The position numbers and the translations under genes are program-made. Shown here piece by piece: positions 60,024 to 64,000 of a DNA stretch of 64,000 nt. Every line of letters starts with the position of its first letter. Position 1 is the first letter of the stretch. Location of the stretch: positions 2,852,001-2,916,000 of the forward strand of contig NZ_CP071321.1 of the NCBI RefSeq assembly GCF_017309585.1, in the 5' to 3' direction. Origin of the DNA: Nitrogeniibacter aestuarii. Lineage in GTDB: Bacteria; Pseudomonadota; Gammaproteobacteria; Burkholderiales; Rhodocyclaceae. The notes below the pieces were generated by a model, which was not told where the DNA came from, did not search any database, and was given only the letters and a program-made list of their open reading frames with translations.

Positions 60024-60956
60024 TCAGCCGGGGAACGCGCCCTTGAGGGTGGCGCCGTTGATGATGCGGGTGAGCTTCTCGGCGTAGCGCGGGTCGGTGG
60101 CGTAGCCGGCGTCCTGCAGCTGCTGGGCAAAGGCGGCGGGATCCTGCTGGCCAAGCACCTGCGCGTAGCGCGGGTTGTCGCTGATCAGGCGCGCATAGTC
60201 GCGGAAGGAATCCGCATAGGAATTGTAGGCACGGAAGCGCGACTGTTCGGTCACCGCACGGCCATCGACGTATTCGGTGGCGCCCACCGACACGGTCGGG
60301 CCGTTCCAGCTGCTGCCGGCCTTGATGTTGAACAGGTTGTGACTCGGCGCGCCATTGGCGGCCTTGAGCTGGTACTTGCCCCAGCCGGTTTCCAGTGCGG
60401 CCTGGGCAATCATGAAATGTGCCGGGATGCCGGTGGCGCGGCTGGCCGCCTGGGCATGCGGTAAGACTTCACGCACGAAGGCTTCAGCGTCACTGGAAAT
60501 CTCGGCCGGTGTCGGCGCAATGGTGGTGCTCTGTCGAATGGCCGCCGACCGGGCACTGGTGTCCACCGGCGGAATCGGCATGGGCGACGCCCCGGCCGGC
60601 CGACGGATGACGGTGGCCATGTCGAAGCCGTTGAGGATCTGCTCAGGCGTCGGTGCCGTCTGCGCCTCGCCCCCCATCTGGCGGATCAGGGCCTTGGCCA
60701 GCCCGGTGCCGCCACTGGCCGCCATATTGGTCGCCAGCTGCTGGTCGAGCAGCCCCTGGTAGAGCTTGCTCTGGTCGTTATCCATGAGCCCGCTCATCTG
60801 CACCGACGAGCGCATGGACTTGAGCACCATGGACAGGAACAGCGCTTCGAACTGCTGCGCCGCCGCCTTGATGGCTTCGGGATTGTTGTCCTTGGCCAGG
60901 CGCTTGAGGTCGGCCATGGCGTTCGGATCGAGGGTGTTGATCGGCATTGCGTCCAT
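60024..60956 (-). CDS. flgJ: Flagellar rod assembly protein/peptidoglycan hydrolase FlgJ
   Basis: The 310-residue protein has an N-terminal rod-capping part (residues 10-105: FEALFLSMVLKSMRSS, LYQGLLDQQLATNMA) and a C-terminal glucosaminidase domain (about 160-310: AQAASRATGIPAHFMIAQA, LETGWGKYQLKAANG, YADSFRDYARLISDN). It cuts peptidoglycan to let the rod pass. The first ATG (60956) has AGG nine bases before it; MPINTLD at 60947 is the alternative. Confidence 0.94.
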   Translation of the reverse strand: MDAMPINTLDPNAMADLKRLAKDNNPEAIKAAAQQFEALFLSMVLKSMRSSVQMSGLMDNDQSKLYQGLLDQQLATNMAASGGTGLAKALIRQMGGEAQTAPTPEQILNGFDMATVIRRPAGASPMPIPPVDTSARSAAIRQSTTIAPTPAEISSDAEAFVREVLPHAQAASRATGIPAHFMIAQAALETGWGKYQLKAANGAPSHNLFNIKAGSSWNGPTVSVGATEYVDGRAVTEQSRFRAYNSYADSFRDYARLISDNPRYAQVLGQQDPAAFAQQLQDAGYATDPRYAEKLTRIINGATLKGAFPG

Positions 60957-60966
60957 GATGGGCGCC

Positions 60967-62073
60967 TCAGATCACCTCAAGATCGGCACGCAGGGCGCCG
61001 GCAGACTTCATGGCCTGCAGAATGCTGATCAGGTCCATGGGGTTGGCCCCGAGCGCGTTGAGCGCCTTGACCACTTCGGCCAGATCGGCACTCTCGGCCA
61101 CGTTCATGAGGTAAGAGCCCTCCTGATCAATGGCCGCCCCACCGGTCTGGGTGGTTACCGTCTGCCCACCGGCCAGCGCATTCGGCTGACTGACCGCCGT
61201 CTCGTTCTGAACCGAAACGGTCAGGTTGCCGTGCGCCACCGCGCAACGCTGCAAGGTCACCTTCTGGTTCATGACCACGGAGCCGGTGCGCGAATTGACG
61301 ATCACCTTGGCCTCCATGAGCTCCGGGGTCACCTGAATGTTCTGGATCTTGCCTAGGAAGGCCACACGCTGGCTCGGGTCCATGGGCGAGCGCACCTGCA
61401 CCGTGCGCCCGTCGAGCGCTTGCGCGGTGCCCGGCAGGGTGGCGGCGTTGATGGCATCAACCATGCGTGCGGCGGTGCCGAAATCGGTGTCTTCCAGTTC
61501 GAGCATGATCACGTCGCCCTGCCCCACCGAGGACAGCACTTCGCGTTCGACCGTGGCCCCGTTGGGAATGCGACCGGCCGACAGATGATTGACCACCACC
61601 GACGCGCCACCGCCCTGGGCACCGGCGCCACCGACGATGACATTGCCCTGACCCATGGCGTAGATCTGGCCATCGGCCCCCTTGAGCGGCGTCATGATGA
61701 GGGTGCCGCCACGCAGGCTCTTGGCGTTACCGATGGAGGACACCGTGATGTCCATGCGCTGACCCGGCCGCGCAAACGCCGGCAGATCGGCAGTGACCAT
61801 GACGGCGGCGACGTTCTTGAGCTGCAGGTTCGTTCCGGGCGGCATCTGCACGCCCATGTTGCCGAGCATGTTGATGATGCTCTGCACGGTGAACGGCGTC
61901 TGGGTGGTCTGGTCACCGGAGCCGTCGAGACCGACCACGATGCCGTAGCCCACCAGCTGGTTGCTCCGCACGCCGGCCACGTTGGCAATGTCCTTGATGC
62001 GTTCGGCCTGGGCCTGGGCACCGGCGAAGAGGATGAGGCCGATCAGCGCGAGACGAAGAAAGGTGGACATCAT
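60967..62073 (-). CDS. flgI: Flagellar P-ring protein FlgI
   Basis: FlgI builds the periplasmic P ring around the rod. The 368-residue precursor has a signal peptide (FLRLALIGLILFAGAQAQA) and family text: ERIKDIANVAGVRSNQLVGY, GLDGSGDQTTQTPFT, NVAAVMVTADLPAFARPGQ, ending in LVKALNALGANPMDLISIL-like wording (VVKALNALGANPMDLIS). It lies 10 bases before flgJ and follows flgH by eight. Confidence 0.96.
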   Translation of the reverse strand: MMSTFLRLALIGLILFAGAQAQAERIKDIANVAGVRSNQLVGYGIVVGLDGSGDQTTQTPFTVQSIINMLGNMGVQMPPGTNLQLKNVAAVMVTADLPAFARPGQRMDITVSSIGNAKSLRGGTLIMTPLKGADGQIYAMGQGNVIVGGAGAQGGGASVVVNHLSAGRIPNGATVEREVLSSVGQGDVIMLELEDTDFGTAARMVDAINAATLPGTAQALDGRTVQVRSPMDPSQRVAFLGKIQNIQVTPELMEAKVIVNSRTGSVVMNQKVTLQRCAVAHGNLTVSVQNETAVSQPNALAGGQTVTTQTGGAAIDQEGSYLMNVAESADLAEVVKALNALGANPMDLISILQAMKSAGALRADLEVI

Positions 62074-62081
62074 GACGGACC

Positions 62082-62750
62082 TCAGATCGGCAACAGGGCA
62101 ATGAAGAAACGCTGCAGCCAGCCCATGACCTGACTGTCAGCAATGTAGCCACTGCCCTTGTATTCCATGCGTGCGTCGGCCACCTGGGTCGACTGCACCG
62201 TGTTGCTGGTGGTCACGTAGGTCGGGTTGACCACGCCAGAGAAGCGGATGAACTCGTCGCCCTGATTGATGGCGATCTGCTTTTCGCCCGAGACCAGCAT
62301 GTTGCCGTTCGGATAGACCTCCACCACCGTCACGGTGATGGTGCCGTTGAACAGGTTGTTGGCAGCCGCCGCACCGGAGCCGTCGAAGGAATTGCTGGTG
62401 CCGGCATCCAGGCTCAGGCCGGCCAGGTTCTTGAACGGCAGCTTGTTGACGGTGTTAATGCCGCCGCTGATGGACGAATCGCGCCCGGCGCTGGCGTTGG
62501 AGGCCTTCTGGGCCGAGGTGTTTTCCACCAGATTGATGGTGATGGTGTCGCCCACGAGGCGGGCTCGCCGGTCTTCGAACAGCGGCCGGGTGGCGTTCGC
62601 CTGAAAGATGGCACCGTTGGCCGGCGCCATCTGCGCGCGCTGCGTCGGTCGGGCCGACATGGGCTGATGCACCGCCGTGGGCGGCACGCTGTCGAGCGCG
62701 GCGCAGCCGACCAGCAGGGTCGTCAGAAGGGCAGCGAACAGGGCACGCAT
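62082..62750 (-). CDS. flgH: Flagellar L-ring lipoprotein FlgH
   Basis: FlgH forms the outer-membrane L ring. The 222-residue product has the lipobox LLVGC at residues 12-16 and family text GAIFQANATRPLFEDRRARL, GDTITINLVENTSAQKASN, IRFSGVVNPTYVTTSN and the C-terminal GWLQRFFIALLP. It starts 13 bases downstream of flgG. Confidence 0.95.
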   Translation of the reverse strand: MRALFAALLTTLLVGCAALDSVPPTAVHQPMSARPTQRAQMAPANGAIFQANATRPLFEDRRARLVGDTITINLVENTSAQKASNASAGRDSSISGGINTVNKLPFKNLAGLSLDAGTSNSFDGSGAAAANNLFNGTITVTVVEVYPNGNMLVSGEKQIAINQGDEFIRFSGVVNPTYVTTSNTVQSTQVADARMEYKGSGYIADSQVMGWLQRFFIALLPI

Positions 62751-62763
62751 GATCTGGCTCCGC

Positions 62764-63549
62764 TTACAGCTGGGTCAGACGCCCCAGCATGGCATCCGAG
62801 GTCTGGATGGCGCGGGAGTTCAGTTCGTAGGCGCGCTGGGTGGTGATCATCTGCACCAGCTCCTCGGCCACGTTCACGTTCGAGCCTTCCACATAGTTCT
62901 GGTTGAGCACGCCCACGCCGTTGGTCCCCGGGGTGTTCGGCGTCGGGGTGCCGCTGGAAGCGGTTTCGAGATAGAGGTTTTCACCCGCGCTTTGCAGGCC
63001 GCCCACGTTCACGAAGCTGGCGATCTGGATGGTGCCGACCTGCGTCGGCGCATTCTGGTTACCTGCCTGGACCACACTCACGGTGCCGTCCTTGCCGATG
63101 GTGATGGCGGTCGTGTCTTCCGGAATGATGATGGCCGGGTTGAGCGGATACCCGCTGGCGGTCACGATCTGGCCCTGGTTGTCGAGCTGGAAGGCGCCGT
63201 CACGGGTATAGGCCGTGGTGCCGTCCGGCATCTGGATCTGGAAGAAGCCCTCGCCCTGAATCGCCACGTCCAGCGCATTGCCGGTCTGCTGCAGGCTGCC
63301 CTGGGTGTGGATGCGCTCGGTGGCCACCGGGCGCACACCGGTCCCGATCTGCAGGCCGCTGGAGATCTGCGTCTGCTGGGTGGACTGGGCGCCGGGCTGG
63401 CGCAGGGTCTGATAGAGCAGATCCTCGAACACGGCGCGAGCGCGCTTGAAACCGTTGGTCGACACGTTCGCCAGGTTGTTGGAGATCACGTCGAGTTGGG
63501 TTTGCTGGGCTTCAAGGCCCGTTCTTGCGGTCCAGAGTGAGCGGATCAT
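62764..63549 (-). CDS. flgG: Flagellar distal rod protein FlgG
   Basis: FlgG forms the distal rod. The 261-residue protein has the N-terminal rod motif (LEAQQTQLDVISNNLANVST), the FlgG-specific LYQTLRQPGAQSTQ insert, AYTRDGAFQLDNQGQIVTAS, and the C-terminal YVEGSNVNVAEELVQMITTQ with RAYELNSRAIQTSD. Length is standard. A 136-base gap separates it from flgF. Confidence 0.97.
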   Translation of the reverse strand: MIRSLWTARTGLEAQQTQLDVISNNLANVSTNGFKRARAVFEDLLYQTLRQPGAQSTQQTQISSGLQIGTGVRPVATERIHTQGSLQQTGNALDVAIQGEGFFQIQMPDGTTAYTRDGAFQLDNQGQIVTASGYPLNPAIIIPEDTTAITIGKDGTVSVVQAGNQNAPTQVGTIQIASFVNVGGLQSAGENLYLETASSGTPTPNTPGTNGVGVLNQNYVEGSNVNVAEELVQMITTQRAYELNSRAIQTSDAMLGRLTQL

Positions 63550-63685
63550 GTCGGACTCCTTGGTGGCCCCATGGGGGCCGATGTTCTTGGGCGGTCACAC
63601 GGGGTGACCGATACCATCAATGTAAGCGTGGCCAGCCCGGTGTCTTCGGCAGAGAAAGCGCGAAAAAACCGGTCAGTTTTCAGGC

Positions 63686-64000
63686 TCAGCCGGCGCTCAG
63701 GATCTTGGTGGCCGTCTGGTCGTTGGACTCGGCCCGGCGCAGCACCTGCATCTGCATCTCGAACTGGCGCTGCACGGAAATCATGTTGGTCATCTGATCG
63801 ACCACATTCACGTTGCTGCCCTCCAGATAACCACCGGCCACCTGAACGTTCTCGTCCAGGGGTGCGGGGGCACCGCCGGCAACGCGGAACAGGCCGTCTT
63901 CACCACGCTCCAGCGTGGCTTCATCCGGATTGACCAGCTTGAGGCGCCCCACCACGTTCACGGCGTTCTTGTCACCGGTGGCGGGAATGGCGGAAATCGA
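63686..64000 (-). CDS. flgF: Flagellar proximal rod protein FlgF, partial (N-terminal part beyond the window)
   Basis: The last 104 codons of a FlgF/FlgG-type rod protein are present, from SISAIPATGDKNAVNVVGRL to the window-internal stop. The C-terminus reads YLEGSNVNVVDQMTNMISV and RQFEMQMQVLRRAESNDQTA, which is FlgF rather than FlgG. The reading frame runs to the window edge without a start codon of its own; a GTG inside it is internal. Confidence 0.93.
   Translation of the reverse strand, partial: SISAIPATGDKNAVNVVGRLKLVNPDEATLERGEDGLFRVAGGAPAPLDENVQVAGGYLEGSNVNVVDQMTNMISVQRQFEMQMQVLRRAESNDQTATKILSAG

Noticed and set aside
62082..64000. Repeated rod motifs in flgF and flgG as a recent duplication
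   Set aside because: Similarity of their N- and C-terminal motifs is normal for the rod-hook protein family and does not indicate a recent event.

Overview
The window is about 64 kb of GC-rich (roughly 64% by eye), densely packed DNA. It looks like the chromosome of a betaproteobacterium of the Rhodocyclales (Azoarcus/Thauera/Denitromonas-like). Support comes from an E. coli-type cytochrome bd operon with cydP and cydX, a fused two-subunit 2-oxoacid:ferredoxin oxidoreductase of the kind described in Thauera, a NifF-like flavodoxin next to a Nif11 protein, a polar-flagellum type flg cluster and several sigma-54 promoters. The genus is inferred from gene content only. I saw no tRNA, rRNA, CRISPR array, prophage or intact insertion sequence.

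Layout. 1-1500: the end of an ABC-2 exporter operon behind a structured small-RNA candidate. 1.6-10.6 kb: an SDR enzyme, a sigma-54 activator (PAS-AAA-Fis), and divergently cydP-cydA-cydB-cydX-ybgE plus a metallo-beta-lactamase-fold enzyme, then korAB. 10.6-16.8 kb: tusA-like and bepA-like genes; moaC, CYTH-CHAD triphosphatase, sixA, a DUF2062 protein and an unknown gene. 16.8-29.3 kb: housekeeping genes (mnmA, Nudix enzymes, ilvE, zinc-finger protein, YheT-type hydrolase, phosphomannomutase, cobB/cbiA, alaS) and a few unknowns. 29.4-31.8 kb: cobalamin adenosyltransferase, exported MsrA, an RlmN/Cfr-family enzyme. 31.8-39.4 kb: an AttH-like protein, FtsX-type permease, ATPase and ChaN-PDZ lipoprotein in one overlapping operon, divergent from an M1-like peptidase; the two divergent start codons overlap. 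39.5-48.9 kb: a predicted exported delta-class carbonic anhydrase, dinB, hemerythrin plus MalT-like regulator, M14 peptidase plus hydrolase, and a YbaL-type antiporter. 48.9-54.4 kb: an accessory-looking stretch with long gene-poor spacers, a TRAP transporter operon, a degenerate flavodoxin 3' fragment, and the intact flavodoxin/Nif11 operon. 54.4-64 kb: purT, two small exported proteins, and flgL-flgK-flgJ-flgI-flgH-flgG-flgF, the last one cut by the window edge.

How parts may work together. The strongest new signal is regulatory: near-consensus -24/-12 (sigma-54) elements lie in front of the cytochrome bd operon, the Nif11-flavodoxin operon and flgKL. The cyd site faces a divergent enhancer-binding protein whose PAS domain carries a Cys/His cluster, suggesting a dedicated redox- or gas-responsive switch for a bd oxidase. 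A partial second copy of the flavodoxin 3' end on the far side of the TRAP genes suggests past duplication or insertion in that region.
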